Below are positions 54,911 through 64,000 of a stretch of DNA of 64,000 nucleotides, one piece after another (positions within the stretch are counted from its first letter, which is position 1; the number at the start of each line of letters is the position of its first letter). The stretch is taken from the NCBI RefSeq assembly GCF_007830435.1, contig NZ_VLLC01000020.1:1-64000 (forward strand), read 5' to 3'. Both the position numbers and the translations under genes were made by a program. The notes below the pieces were generated by a model. The model worked only from the letters and a program-made list of their open reading frames with translations, made no database searches and had not been told where the DNA came from. The stretch comes from Desulfobotulus alkaliphilus (GTDB taxonomy: Bacteria; Desulfobacterota; Desulfobacteria; Desulfobacterales; ASO4-4).

Positions 54911-56184
54911 GATACAGGCCTCCCCTCTTCTGCAAGGGCAAAAAGAATCTCCGAGAAGTCCTGCTGCAGGTCTGCCCGCTGATCCTCAGGAATCCCATGG
55001 GCCTCAAGGCAGCGGTCAAAAACCTCCTGCACATCAAGATCGGCAAGGGTTTCCTCTGCCCTTCCCTTCTCCAGAATCTGCTCTGAAATCTGCCTGTTTT
55101 TCACACATAAAATGGACATGGACGACCCTTTCACGGCTTCGTCCAGAGCTTGTCTGAGATCGCCCATGAGCTCTTTACCCGTATATAAAACTTCCAGCCA
55201 GGCATCGGAAGCACCAAGGGAGAGTTCTGCAATGCGGCCTGCAATCCCATCCCAGCCTCCCTGAATTCTTTCCAGCTTCTGAAAAACAGGCACGGGAACC
55301 AGAGAGAGGGCGGGACCAGAATCTCCAAAGGTGACAAGGCAGACACTTTTTTCCCTGCGGGTTTCTCCAAAACCCATGGCCAGAGGCGAGCCGCTGTATC
55401 GCACAAAATCCGATCCTCCCACCTTCTGCGCCGAATGCAGATGCCCCAGAGCCACATAATCCGCAGATTCCGGGAAAATGTCTGCGGATACATGGGCAAG
55501 GCTTCCCACATAGAGATCCCGCACGCCATCCCCTTCAACGCTCTTTCCTCCTGCGGCAAAAAGATGGCCCATCACAATGAGGGGAAAAGCCCTTTCAGGC
55601 TTCTGCGCCTCCGCTGCCAGTAAGCTGCGTTTTTTTTCCGCGAGAACAGACACTTCCGCATAGTGTTTCCGGATACCTGCAAGCAGGCTGGCCTGTTTAT
55701 CATCGGCACTTTCTCCGGCTTCGGAAACCCTCACATCCCTATCCTTAAGAAAGGGAACGGCACAGATGACAGCCGTATCCGGAAAAGCACTTTCCCCGTT
55801 TCCGTCATCCTTTTTTCCCGCATGAAGAATAAGAATTTCATCCTCAGGACTGCCCGTGACCTCCCCCACCACATGCACGTTCAGGGCATGGAGAATTTCA
55901 CGGGGAGCATTGAGAAAGGAGGCAGAATCATGGTTACCGCCCGTCACCACCACATGGCGGCAGCTTCCCTGTGCCATCTCACAGAGAAAACGGTAATACA
56001 GGGCCTGTGCCCGGTGGCTGGGGGTTCTGGTATCAAACACATCACCGCTGATGAGAAGAATATCCACGGCTTCTGCGTGAATAAGCTTGCCAAGCCACAA
56101 AAGAAAAGCCTCAAACTCTTCATAGCGCTGCTGATTGTAAAGGGTGCGGCCAAGGTGCCAGTCTGAGGTGTGTAAAATTTTCAC
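54907..56184 (-). CDS. sbcD: Exonuclease SbcCD subunit D (Mre11-like nuclease)
   Basis: The 425-residue metallophosphoesterase has the ordered di-manganese motifs ILHTSDWHLGRTL, LLISGDVFDTRTPS, VVTGGNHDSASF, VMGHLFAAGG and YVALGHLHSAQ. The start is a GTG at 56184 with AAGGA seven bases away; the frame open to 56304 adds a non-family N-terminus. It is the nuclease partner of SbcC, translationally coupled to it. Length is normal. Confidence 0.95.
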   Translation of the reverse strand: MKILHTSDWHLGRTLYNQQRYEEFEAFLLWLGKLIHAEAVDILLISGDVFDTRTPSHRAQALYYRFLCEMAQGSCRHVVVTGGNHDSASFLNAPREILHALNVHVVGEVTGSPEDEILILHAGKKDDGNGESAFPDTAVICAVPFLKDRDVRVSEAGESADDKQASLLAGIRKHYAEVSVLAEKKRSLLAAEAQKPERAFPLIVMGHLFAAGGKSVEGDGVRDLYVGSLAHVSADIFPESADYVALGHLHSAQKVGGSDFVRYSGSPLAMGFGETRREKSVCLVTFGDSGPALSLVPVPVFQKLERIQGGWDGIAGRIAELSLGASDAWLEVLYTGKELMGDLRQALDEAVKGSSMSILCVKNRQISEQILEKGRAEETLADLDVQEVFDRCLEAHGIPEDQRADLQQDFSEILFALAEEGRPVS

Positions 56185-56523
56185 GCATTGTCCTTTTCTT
56201 TTCTGATAAATCGCCATTTTTTCAAATGAAAGGGTGAGGCGTGAAATGGCGGAGTACGGATATACTAATGAGTTTATAACACACTCGACATTAAGCCAAA
56301 ACATACTGACTGCCTTTTGCTCTAAAAAAAACTGGCAAGAGCTGTTGGCTGGATATCGGAGATAAGGAAAAGGATCAGCATATAAACTGATTAGCCCGAT
56401 CCATTGACAAGCAACTCATTTTTTTAAAAAACTGCCTCAAAAAGAATAGCTGTGTCTAAAATTACCGAAGATAGATTAATTTTGAATCCTGCGCCTTATA
56501 TTTGAGACATATTGCTCATAAAA

Positions 56524-56600
56524 AGACTTTTTTGAAGCCTCACCGCCCTGTTGAGGGGTGCAAAAAGTCTCCCGAAACACCATAGGAGAGGTGTGGCTGA
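56524..56600. ncRNA. Structured intergenic segment of unknown class
   Basis: The 591-bp gap 56185-56775 has no gene. Within it AGACTTTTT (56524-56532) pairs perfectly with AAAAAGTCT (56562-56570). An inner stem CCTCA/TGAGG (56538-56542 with 56552-56556) sits between them, and a second hairpin ACACC...GGTGT follows near 56577-56595. It matches no riboswitch class I know. A weak promoter-like pair TTGACT/TATACT with a short 15-base spacer follows at 56623-56649, so the structure may end before the methionine aminopeptidase transcript begins. Confidence 0.3.
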
Positions 56601-56775
56601 ATGTGACGGAGGATTTGGGATGTTGACTTGGCTTACATTCTTTTATACTTTTCTTTTCTTTCAGGCCTTGCCTGAAAATTTACCATAGCAGCTTTTGGGT
56701 TCATCGGGAAAAGGAATGTCCTTTTTTACAAGATCCACAAGTGGCTGCCAGCAGGCATGAAAAGGAAGTCATCCA

Positions 56776-57681
56776 ATGCAGCTTTTGATGAAAATAGGAC
56801 GCAATGACCCCTGCCCCTGCGGGTCCGGGAAAAAATATAAAAAATGCTGCGCCAGCCGTAAAGAGCCCCTGAAGGTGGATTTGAATAAATATTACCAGCA
56901 GACCTATGGTATCCGCCTGAAAAGCAAAGAACAGATAGAGGGCATACGCAAGGCGGGTCAGCTTGTGATGGAAACCCATCAGATGGTGGCAGAGCATCTG
57001 AAACCCGGCATTACTACGGATGCTGTGAATGAACTGGTGCATCACCATACCCTTAAAAATGGCGGAATTCCTGCCCCCCTGAACTACAGAGGCTTTCCCA
57101 AAAGCGTCTGTGTTTCTCCCAATGAGGTGATCTGCCATGGTATTCCCGGAGACCGGGTGCTGATGGACGGGGACATTGTGAATGTGGATATCACCACCAT
57201 CCTTGACGGTTACTACGCCGATGCCAATTACACCTATTTTATAGGTACGCCTTCGCCTGAGGCAAAGCGTCTGGTGGCCGTCACCCTGGAAAGCCTGAGA
57301 AGGGGGCTTGCCATGGTCAAACCCGGCAATACCACAGGGGATATCGGATGGGCCATACAGCGTTATGCCGAAGGTGAGGGTTATTCCGTGGTCAGGGAGT
57401 TTGTGGGCCATGGCGTGGGGCTGGAATTTCACGAGGGTCCCCAGATTCTTCATTTCGGAAAAAAGGGAACCGGTGTACCTCTGGTTCCGGGTATGACCTT
57501 TACGGTGGAACCCATGATCAACCTTGGAAAAAAAGATCTGTATATCCTTGAGGATCAGTGGACGGCCGTGACCAGAGATGGCCGCCTTTCCGCCCAGTTT
57601 GAGCAGACCATTGTGGTGACCGAAGAGGGCTATGAAAGCCTGACACCCTTTTCTCTGGAAGGTTTTGTGCAGGCTGTCTGA
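56776..57681 (+). CDS. map: Methionine aminopeptidase with N-terminal SEC-C zinc motif
   Basis: The 301-residue enzyme removes the initiator Met from nascent proteins. The first 30 residues hold a SEC-C motif ([18 protein letters not shown]) that can bind zinc. The catalytic domain has the five metal ligands in order: Asp in VNVDITT, Asp in DANYTYF, His in VGHGVGLEF, Glu in TVEPMINLG and Glu in [13 protein letters not shown] precedes the ATG; the internal ATG at residue 5 is an alternative. The SEC-C extension probably docks the enzyme to SecA-like or ribosomal partners. Confidence 0.93.
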   Translation: MQLLMKIGRNDPCPCGSGKKYKKCCASRKEPLKVDLNKYYQQTYGIRLKSKEQIEGIRKAGQLVMETHQMVAEHLKPGITTDAVNELVHHHTLKNGGIPAPLNYRGFPKSVCVSPNEVICHGIPGDRVLMDGDIVNVDITTILDGYYADANYTYFIGTPSPEAKRLVAVTLESLRRGLAMVKPGNTTGDIGWAIQRYAEGEGYSVVREFVGHGVGLEFHEGPQILHFGKKGTGVPLVPGMTFTVEPMINLGKKDLYILEDQWTAVTRDGRLSAQFEQTIVVTEEGYESLTPFSLEGFVQAV

Positions 57682-57711
57682 TGATTTTATGCTGCCATGC
57701 ACCTGTCATGG

Positions 57712-57745
57712 GGACAGCTTCCCTTTCAGGGCTGTTTTGCTTTGC
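57712..57745 (+). terminator. Possible terminator after map
   Basis: ACAG-CTT-CCC pairs imperfectly with GGG-CTGT around a TTTCA loop, followed by TTTTGCTTT. The stem has a three-base bulge, so strength is doubtful. Confidence 0.3.
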
Positions 57746-57796
57746 CGGGTAACATAGCTGCTTTGTCTTACTTTGAGAACAACCAAGGAGAAAAAA

Positions 57797-58297
57797 ATGG
57801 AACAATGTCCCTGCGGTTCTGGCCAGACCTTTGATGCCTGCTGCGATCCTTATATTTCAGGCTCCGCAAGCGCACCCACCGCAGAAGCCCTGATGCGCTC
57901 CCGCTATACGGCCTATGCCCGTGTTGCCATGGATTATATTTTTGAGACAACCCACCCGGATCAGCGGGGCGATTATGATGCCGATGGTGCCAAAGCCTGG
58001 GCAGAATCTTCCCAATGGCATGGCCTTGAAATTCTCGCCAAAGAAAAGGGGCTGGAAGGGGATGCGGAAGGCAACCTTGAGTTTGCGGCCCATTTTTCCC
58101 AGGATGGCAAGCGCTATGTCCACCATGAGCGGGCATTTTTCCGTAAGGGTGATGATGAAAAATGGTATTTTTACGACGGCCAGCCCGTTACGACGGAGAC
58201 GGTTCGCAGGGAAGGGCCCAAGGTAGGCCGCAATGATGCCTGCCCCTGTGGCTCCGGTAAAAAATACAAGAAGTGCTGCATAGATAATGCCGCATAA
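57797..58297 (+). CDS. YchJ-family protein with SEC-C motifs at both ends
   Basis: The 166-residue protein starts [20 protein letters not shown], a SEC-C zinc motif. The NTF2-like YchJ core follows, with [27 protein letters not shown] and the [22 protein letters not shown] segment. A second SEC-C motif closes it ([18 protein letters not shown]). AAGGAG precedes the ATG at 57797. The closing motif is nearly identical to that of the methionine aminopeptidase upstream. Cellular role unknown. The last 11 bases overlap the next gene. Confidence 0.87.
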   Translation: MEQCPCGSGQTFDACCDPYISGSASAPTAEALMRSRYTAYARVAMDYIFETTHPDQRGDYDADGAKAWAESSQWHGLEILAKEKGLEGDAEGNLEFAAHFSQDGKRYVHHERAFFRKGDDEKWYFYDGQPVTTETVRREGPKVGRNDACPCGSGKKYKKCCIDNAA

Positions 58298-59132
58298 TCA
58301 GGGGGCCGGGCTCAGCCTGGCCTTTTCTCCCTGCCCCAATGATACCTTTATCTTCGAGGCCCTGATCCATGGGCGTGTGCCTTGTCCCGGTTTTTCTCCG
58401 GAGGCCGTGCTTGCCGATGTGGAAACCCTGAACCTGTGGGCTTTTCAGAGGCTTTATCCCCTAAGCAAACTTTCCTTTGCCGCACTGGGACGGCTTCGGG
58501 ACAGCTATGCCCTGCTTCCTTCGGGTGCGGCTCTGGGGCGGGGCTGCGGTCCCCTGCTTGTGGCCCGAGAGCCCATGGACAGGCATCGGCTGCGGGGTTC
58601 GGTCATTGGGGTTCCGGGGATGGATACCACAGCCACCTTTCTTCTGCGTCTCTTTCTGGGAAAGGATCTGGATCTGCGGCCCATGCCCTTTGAAACCATT
58701 ATGCCTGCCCTGCGGGATGGACGGGTGGATGCCGGAGTCATTATCCATGAAGGCCGCTTTGTTTTCAAAGAATATGGCCTGATCTGTATTCAGGATCTGG
58801 GCGCTTTCTGGGAGGAGACCACGGGCTTTCCCATTCCTCTGGGGGGCATTGCCCTTAGAAGGGACATGCTTTCTTCGGCACAGATCCTGAGCCGAGCCAT
58901 CCGGGAAAGCATTCTCCATGCAAGGCGTTTTCCCGAAGGGGCCATGCCCTATATCCGCTCCCATGCCCAGGAGATGGCAGCCCATGTCATGGAAAGGCAT
59001 ATTGCCCTTTATGTGAATGATTTTTCCACAGATCTGGGAGAAGAGGGCAGGGAGGCCGTGGCGTTTTTTTTCCGCAAGGGAGAGGAACTGGGACTTTTTC
59101 CTGTATGTGAAAAGGATTTTATGGCCTGCTGA
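58287..59132 (+). CDS. mqnD: 1,4-dihydroxy-6-naphthoate synthase (menaquinone, futalosine route)
   Basis: The 281-residue protein has the periplasmic-binding-like fold of MqnA/MqnD. The opening [21 protein letters not shown] and [12 protein letters not shown] are MqnD features. [18 protein letters not shown] and the catalytic-type His in [10 protein letters not shown] are also present. MqnD converts cyclic dehypoxanthine futalosine to 1,4-dihydroxy-6-naphthoate. Other mqn genes are not in the window. It overlaps the YchJ gene by 11 bases. 59133-59337 holds only a 41-codon minus-strand frame without family likeness. Confidence 0.9.
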   Translation: MPHNQGAGLSLAFSPCPNDTFIFEALIHGRVPCPGFSPEAVLADVETLNLWAFQRLYPLSKLSFAALGRLRDSYALLPSGAALGRGCGPLLVAREPMDRHRLRGSVIGVPGMDTTATFLLRLFLGKDLDLRPMPFETIMPALRDGRVDAGVIIHEGRFVFKEYGLICIQDLGAFWEETTGFPIPLGGIALRRDMLSSAQILSRAIRESILHARRFPEGAMPYIRSHAQEMAAHVMERHIALYVNDFSTDLGEEGREAVAFFFRKGEELGLFPVCEKDFMAC

Positions 59133-59337
59133 GGCTGCTCTAATGGCATCAGTTTGATCAACACCCCTCTTCTCTACGACGACTTAAAAGTTCTTCTTCG
59201 ATAAGATCTTTTGTGCAAAGAGAAGTCTGATCAGTAGTTCCAGCTTGATCTTTGAGCTCTTCATTGGTCTTTAAACTCTGCATAGGCCTATGCCAGATTC
59301 TCCCCAAGCCATGGGCTGATTTTTCCGCTGCGATGAC

Positions 59338-59804
59338 ATGGAAAAACCCTACGGCTGGTCATGGTCTGCGGATGCTGAACTTTTTGATATTCCGCAAATG
59401 GCCCCCCTGACGGCCTTTTCCTTCCGCATGATGGAAGAATTTCTTCTGTCTGCCTGCCGCCCGCATCCCTTAAGGCCTTAAAACCCAATTTCCGCCATGC
59501 CTCCAAAGTTTTAGAAAGCATCCATGCAGCTCAGCTGAAATCCTGGCCGGACAAGGTGAAAATCCTGAGCCGCTCCCAGCCCCTGACACCCCCCGGCATC
59601 GACAACGCCGTTCTGGATACGGTGTACGAATGCCTCATGGAGGGCAGAAAATTTTCTGCCTCCTACAGGCGCAGGGGCCAGAAAGATGCGGTTATTGATG
59701 TCATTCCAGCAAATTTTGAAAACATGCCCAAAGCCATGGCAAAAGTGCTGCCCCCCTTTTTTCCCGTTGGCAGTTGCACGGTGAATGTCTATTCAAAAGC
59801 CTGA
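59338..59804 (+). pseudogene. Broken WYL-domain regulator
   Basis: Two frames join to a WYL-regulator middle section. The first frame reads YGWSWSADAELFDIPQMAP, then LTAFSFRMMEEFLL, up to about 59457. After a frameshift it continues LPPASLKALKPNFRHASKVL, LKSWPDKVKILSRSQPLTPPG and VLDTVYECLMEGRKFSASYRR. The N-terminal helix-turn-helix is missing. The WYL strand region breaks off after VIDVIPANF into unrelated sequence with a stop at 59804. It is a dead gene lying between mqnD and the convergent recB. Confidence 0.7.
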
Positions 59805-59857
59805 TTTTGCAAGGGTTGCTGCCGAACAATCTTCTGCCCAGCTTCCTGGCAATATTC

Positions 59858-62800
59858 TCAACCAGCACTGTTCAGCAGTCCTTCCGCCAGCATCCACCCT
59901 GCCATTTCCCGGATTCTTTCCAAGGGCGGTTTTTCAAAGAAAAGCCCGCATCCCGGTGCATTTTCAGGGTTGACACCCCGCAGAAATACATAGGCCACCC
60001 CACCAAAATCCCGTTCATAATCATAGTCTTTGAGGCGAAAACTCAAATATCGGTCCAGTGCCAGAACATAGAGGTGATACTGAAGGGTATATAGATGAAG
60101 GGCCATTTCCCCTTTCAGATTTTCAGGGCTGTAGGCCCCGTAATCTGCCCCCAGATCATTGGATTTCCAGTCCAGCAGGTAATATTTACCCTGATGGCGG
60201 AACACAAGATCCATCACTCCCCTGAGATACCCGGAACTTCTTGAAAAATACAGTCTTTCAAGCTGGGGAGGCAGATGGTCACAGGCCCCCATGGTAATTT
60301 TCTTTACCCATTTTGAAATGGCATCGGATTCCAGAATGTTTAATGGATAATAAAAATCAAGCTCCCGGAGCTGATCCTTCAGCCCCACATCCTTCAGGCT
60401 GAAACCTTCTTCCCCGAAGGGCATGGCAAGCACCCTTTCCACCATCTCCAGAATGGCTGGCAGCCAGGCCTCGTCATATCCGAAAAGATAGAGACTTTTG
60501 CGGACCTGAGGTTCAAACTGCTGTGTGGCTTGGGTAAAGTCGATGTTTTCAAAAAGATGATGCATGAAGTTTCCGGGCCTTGCCCCTGCTGGGAAAGAAA
60601 AGATGTCACCGCCCGGATCTTCGCTTTTTCTGACAGGCCTTTCGCCACCATCCCTGTCCGCAGGGTTTTCCATGTATTTTCCCGCCACAAGAGAAGAAAA
60701 ACTTGTGATGCGGAAGGGATCGGCAGGCAGATGGGGCGGCGTGCAGCAGACAGGAGAATCTTTGCTTTCGTCCTGATGGGGGAGTTGAAGATGCTGGTCA
60801 TCGGGAAGGGAAAGACAGGCAAGGACACCTTCTTTTGACAGGGCTTCCATATCCTGCTTTACCTGACCGGCACCGGGAATGGCGTCCGCCTCATTGTGCA
60901 AAATCCAGTTACAGGCTCTGCCTTTGGTATTATTGATGGAACCCCAGACCGCATAAACCCTGTGCCGGGCACGGGTCAGGGCCACATAGAGAAGCCGGGC
61001 CTGCTCTGCCATGGCTTCTTTTCTTGTTAAATCCTCTTCACGAGCTTTGTCCGCCTTGCCACCAAAATCCACACAAAGCCGGTTTTCCAGCTCAGGATCG
61101 TGGAAGGCCATGATTTTTTCAGGGTTGCTCTGTCCTAAAACATCCGTAGCACTATGAATGAAGGGACAGAAAACAATGGGATATTCAAGGCCCTTGGAAC
61201 GGTGGACGGTAATCACCCGCACCCGCTGCCCGTCACTTTCAAGGCGCAAGGGAGCTTCCACACGACGGGGGAATGCGGGATTGCCCTGCCGCTCTAACCA
61301 GCGGTAAAGCACTTCCGGTCCCCGTTTTTCATCCACTTCAGCGGAATGGAGAATTTCTGCCAGATGAAGGAGGTTGGTCACCTGCCGCTCTCCGTCTCCT
61401 GTTCCCGCAGCCCGAACCAGCACCCCGCCCTTTTCGTAGAGGTGGGAAAGCATGGGAAAAACCCCTTTCTCCTGCCAGAGGTTCCTGCATTCCATAAAAA
61501 AAGAACTTTCACGGTTGAAAGCGGGTTCATCCCGATTCAGGGCATCAATGGCCTTCATGGAAAAACCCATGATGCCTGTGGCCAGAGCCCGCCTCACTTT
61601 GCCGCTGTTCCATGGATGGAGAATGGCGGCCAGCACGGGTAAAAGCTCTTTGGCTTCAGCACTGTCAAGCACATTGCCATCGGCATGGATAACCGCAGGA
61701 ATGCCTCTGTCCGCAAGGAAGTTTCTTGTCTGGAGGGCTTCCCGGTTACTGCGAACCAGAACGGCCATGTCGCCCGGCTCCACCCCCTTATCACCGATGC
61801 GGATATCCCCTTTTCTTCCACCAGAAAGGAGCCTTACGATTTCATCGGATACGGCTCCAAGGGCCATGGGAACAAGTTTACCCACTTTCATTTTGCTTTC
61901 TGACGATGCAAGCCAGAAGGTGAAGGGCGAGACATTGGCTGGATCGCTAAGGATTTCCCTTGTTTTGGGCGCGGCTTTCACCGGATGGAATTCCATCCCC
62001 TCCAGCACAAAGGCTTTTGGATTTTTTTGAAAAATCAGATTTACAGCCTCAATAAGCTCAGGATCGGAGCGCCAGTTGTAATCCAGCGTATAGCGATTGC
62101 TGCTCTTTTTTGCAGCATCGAGGTAGGCAAAAACATCGGCTCCCCTGAAAGCGTATATGGCCTGCTTGGGATCGCCGATGAGAAGAAGGGGCAGGCCCGC
62201 ACGGGCAAAGACGGCATCAAACACAGCATACTGCACGGGGTCTGTGTCCTGAAACTCATCAATGAGGGCAGCCCCGAAAAGCTCCCGAATACGAAGGCAC
62301 ATGCCGCCATCCCTGTCTTCAAGAACGGCATCCCTTAGCCTGAGAAGAAGATCATCAAAGGTGAGAACCCCAGCTTTTTCTTTAAGCTCGGACTCCCTTA
62401 AGCGTGCGGCCTGAACAAGATTTTTTATAAAAAGGGCGCGGTTTTTAGAATGAACTGAAGGGGCACTTTTTTTTAAAACTATCCAATAATCACAAAGATC
62501 AAAAAACTCATGTTCCGGGCTGGGTTGATTTTTTTTCGTTTCCTTCCTGATATTGGTCATCGTCAGTTTTTTTATGACTTTTTCAGGCAGAGAGCCATGG
62601 CCTGAAATCCAGTTGTCGAGATTCAATAAATCATCGTTAAGGCTATCCAGTTTGAATTTCTTTTGACTACGGCTTAAGGCCTTATCTTCACAAAGAAGGA
62701 TGCGCAGAGAGGCCCCCTCTTCACGCCATATTTTCTTTAGCCTGCTTTCAAGTTCCTGAAGTTCTCCATCAATATCCCTGAAACTTCCTTCAGGTAAAAG

Positions 62801-63388
62801 CTGTAAATCCGGTGCCCCGTAACGCCCGGCCATTTGCATGAGTCGCTCAGGTGTCAGATTCTCCAAAAGCCGGGCGGCTGTTTCCGGTTTCAGGGAAGCC
62901 ACATCCCTGCGCCAGACATCATCGGCTGCATTTTGCCGCAGAAGCCCTGCATCCGTAAGCAGTTCCGCATCAAAACGAAGACCGGATTCAAAGCGGTTTT
63001 CCCGAAGCATACGATAGCAAAAGGAATGGATGGTTCCGATGGCGGCCCGGTCAAAATTGCGGATGGCCGCAAGAATTCTGCGCCTTGCTTCCGGACTCTT
63101 GCCATGGCGTTTGGCCATTTCTCCGGAAAAAGCTTCTTCAAAAGACTTTTCTTCCAGAGCCGCAAGGGTATCCCCAAGCCTTGCATAGATCCGTTCCTTC
63201 AGCTCGCCGCTGGCCGCTTCCGTGAAAGTGACCACAAGAATGCGTTCTACGGGCAGGCCATGCTCAATGACAAGGCGCACAAAAAGACTGGCAATGGTGT
63301 GGGTTTTGCCCGTTCCTGCACTTGCCTCCATGAGCAGGGTGCCTTCAAGGGGGGTGTTCACTGGGTCAAAGGATGGCATGGGGGTCAT
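59858..63388 (-). CDS. recB: RecB-type helicase-nuclease
   Basis: The 1176-residue UvrD-class protein has Walker A ASAGTGKTHT at about 22-31, VVTFTEAASGELKERI (motif Ia), LIDEFQDTDPVQY (motif II), LIGDPKQAIYAFRG (motif III), TLDYNWRSDPELI (motif IV), VITVHRSKGLEYPIV (motif V) and LLYVALTRARHRVY (motif VI). The C-terminal nuclease domain has RGVMDLVF, LLDWKSND and QYHLYVLALDRYL. RecB processes double-strand breaks with RecC and RecD, which are not in the window. Its start overlaps the stop of the upstream DUF4276 gene by four bases. Confidence 0.92.
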   Translation of the reverse strand: MTPMPSFDPVNTPLEGTLLMEASAGTGKTHTIASLFVRLVIEHGLPVERILVVTFTEAASGELKERIYARLGDTLAALEEKSFEEAFSGEMAKRHGKSPEARRRILAAIRNFDRAAIGTIHSFCYRMLRENRFESGLRFDAELLTDAGLLRQNAADDVWRRDVASLKPETAARLLENLTPERLMQMAGRYGAPDLQLLPEGSFRDIDGELQELESRLKKIWREEGASLRILLCEDKALSRSQKKFKLDSLNDDLLNLDNWISGHGSLPEKVIKKLTMTNIRKETKKNQPSPEHEFFDLCDYWIVLKKSAPSVHSKNRALFIKNLVQAARLRESELKEKAGVLTFDDLLLRLRDAVLEDRDGGMCLRIRELFGAALIDEFQDTDPVQYAVFDAVFARAGLPLLLIGDPKQAIYAFRGADVFAYLDAAKKSSNRYTLDYNWRSDPELIEAVNLIFQKNPKAFVLEGMEFHPVKAAPKTREILSDPANVSPFTFWLASSESKMKVGKLVPMALGAVSDEIVRLLSGGRKGDIRIGDKGVEPGDMAVLVRSNREALQTRNFLADRGIPAVIHADGNVLDSAEAKELLPVLAAILHPWNSGKVRRALATGIMGFSMKAIDALNRDEPAFNRESSFFMECRNLWQEKGVFPMLSHLYEKGGVLVRAAGTGDGERQVTNLLHLAEILHSAEVDEKRGPEVLYRWLERQGNPAFPRRVEAPLRLESDGQRVRVITVHRSKGLEYPIVFCPFIHSATDVLGQSNPEKIMAFHDPELENRLCVDFGGKADKAREEDLTRKEAMAEQARLLYVALTRARHRVYAVWGSINNTKGRACNWILHNEADAIPGAGQVKQDMEALSKEGVLACLSLPDDQHLQLPHQDESKDSPVCCTPPHLPADPFRITSFSSLVAGKYMENPADRDGGERPVRKSEDPGGDIFSFPAGARPGNFMHHLFENIDFTQATQQFEPQVRKSLYLFGYDEAWLPAILEMVERVLAMPFGEEGFSLKDVGLKDQLRELDFYYPLNILESDAISKWVKKITMGACDHLPPQLERLYFSRSSGYLRGVMDLVFRHQGKYYLLDWKSNDLGADYGAYSPENLKGEMALHLYTLQYHLYVLALDRYLSFRLKDYDYERDFGGVAYVFLRGVNPENAPGCGLFFEKPPLERIREMAGWMLAEGLLNSAG

Positions 63389-64000
63389 GGTTTTGTCTTT
63401 CTCAATATATCAAGGAATCTTGAGGCCCATGGGGAGGCCTTTGCTATTGTGTTTGGATCAATCAGAGCAAGAATCTTGAAAGAATGCTCTCCCTTGCCGT
63501 ATTTTGATTTGGTTTTGCATTTTTTTGTTGCATCGGAAAGGGCTTGCAGAATTGTTTCAGGAGAGATGGATTCAATGGGCTTTTCTTCAGATGGCAAGGC
63601 TTTCGGGTTGAAACCCTGACCATAGAATTTCTGAAGAAAAACCCTGTCTGTTAAAAACCATGATTCCATACATTGAACCATGAGATGGCAATCCGTGTTT
63701 TTGGCTTTAACAGGTTTTTGCCACTGATCTTTTTTATTGGAATGAAGATGTGCCCAAGGTTCCCAGTTTTCAGGATGGCCTTTTTGGTGCTGGCTTGAGA
63801 CAGGCCCTTCGCTGTCCACAAGCAGCATGGCTTCTTCCCCCCTGTGTATAGCTGTTGTGAACGCATCCAGCGCATCTCTGCGGCTTCCGCAAGCGACTAT
63901 CCTCGGCATGGAGCCAGCCAGCCCCGCTTTTTTCAGGAAATCGGAAAATCCCTTTCTGCAGGCTGTACGCAGAAGGTTGGTGTCCCCTCCGCCTTCCACG
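63385..64000 (-). CDS. DUF4276 (Toprim-like) protein, 5' end beyond the window
   Basis: About 204 residues are seen; the gene runs off the right edge. It opens with EGGGDTNLLRTACRKGFSDFL, then MPRIVACGSRRDALDAF, MLLVDSEGPV, HLMVQCMESWFLTD and LIDPNTIAKASPWASRFL. These are the marks of the DUF4276 family (PF14103). The Glu of EGGGD and the acidic DSE are placed like Toprim metal ligands. In many genomes this family sits beside AAA-type ATPases of suspected defence function; whether one lies upstream cannot be seen. It overlaps recB by four bases, so it is coupled to it. The true start is probably a few residues before the edge. Confidence 0.78.
   Translation of the reverse strand, partial: VEGGGDTNLLRTACRKGFSDFLKKAGLAGSMPRIVACGSRRDALDAFTTAIHRGEEAMLLVDSEGPVSSQHQKGHPENWEPWAHLHSNKKDQWQKPVKAKNTDCHLMVQCMESWFLTDRVFLQKFYGQGFNPKALPSEEKPIESISPETILQALSDATKKCKTKSKYGKGEHSFKILALIDPNTIAKASPWASRFLDILRKTKP

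Noticed and set aside
56587-56672. GGAGAGGTGTGGCTGAATG resembles the start of a tRNA-Ser
   Set aside because: No TTCAAATC-type T-loop, anticodon stem or matching acceptor strand follows, so it is chance likeness.
59158-59283. 41-codon minus-strand frame beginning MQSLKTNEELKDQ
   Set aside because: No good ribosome site, no family likeness, and it lies in a decayed region.

Overview
The window looks like chromosome of a motile, anaerobic, Gram-negative bacterium, most likely a Desulfobacterota (former Deltaproteobacteria) relative of the Desulfobacterales. This is inferred from the density of multi-PAS histidine kinases, the hemerythrin-tailed chemoreceptor, the zinc-ribbon-tailed response regulator, the futalosine-pathway menaquinone gene and the TIGR03545/TIGR03546 pair. 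No rRNA or convincing tRNA gene is seen. All assignments come from reading the sequence; no database search was run.

Layout. 1-0.8 kb: a HicB/HicA pair whose toxin carries an in-frame stop, then the wreck of a REP-associated transposase. 0.8-6.4 kb: an SBP-PAS-GGDEF membrane diguanylate cyclase, a chemoreceptor fused to bacteriohemerythrin, and an O-methyltransferase. 6.4-11.4 kb: a repeat block, SelO, a nitronate monooxygenase-like flavoprotein, and a divergent ArgP/ArgO-like regulator and exporter. 11.6-35.2 kb: a signal-transduction island of about 24 kb. It holds six histidine kinases (four of them hybrids), a stand-alone HPt, two stand-alone response regulators (REC-GAF-GGDEF*-EAL and REC-zinc ribbon), a chemoreceptor, an orphan branched-chain-type binding protein and a FIST sensor. 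35.2-38.3 kb: a methyltransferase, a four-helix membrane protein and motA-motB-PilZ. 39-42.7 kb: an RNase II-type protein, a primase-like small protein and an OmpA-family lipoprotein-like protein. 43.3-47.2 kb: purB, a CxxCxxCC protein and an FAD dehydrogenase, bracketed by two composite repeats. 47.8-56.2 kb: TIGR03545/TIGR03546, MscS and sbcC-sbcD. 56.7-59.1 kb: methionine aminopeptidase with a SEC-C motif, a YchJ protein with SEC-C, and MqnD. 59.3-59.8 kb: a broken WYL regulator. 59.9-64 kb: recB coupled to a DUF4276 gene cut by the window edge.

How it fits together. The phosphorelay island, the two chemoreceptors and motAB-PilZ can be read as one behavioural module. Hybrid kinases without their own HPt could pass phosphate through the orphan HPt to the stand-alone receivers. 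The cyclic-di-GMP enzymes could then act on the flagellar motor through the PilZ protein encoded directly behind motB. Connections between specific proteins are inference.

The most unusual layer is between the genes. A family of 184-551 bp elements ends in GTAAYTRTTCAGCAC-type inverted repeats, and one copy has a clean 8-bp target duplication. Carried in or beside these are REP palindrome pairs (REPINs) with the GTAG signature of RAYT transposases, and a nested 70-bp inverted-repeat insert. They sit at gene ends and next to decayed genes: a GGDEF stump, the transposase stump and a fragment of the element itself.
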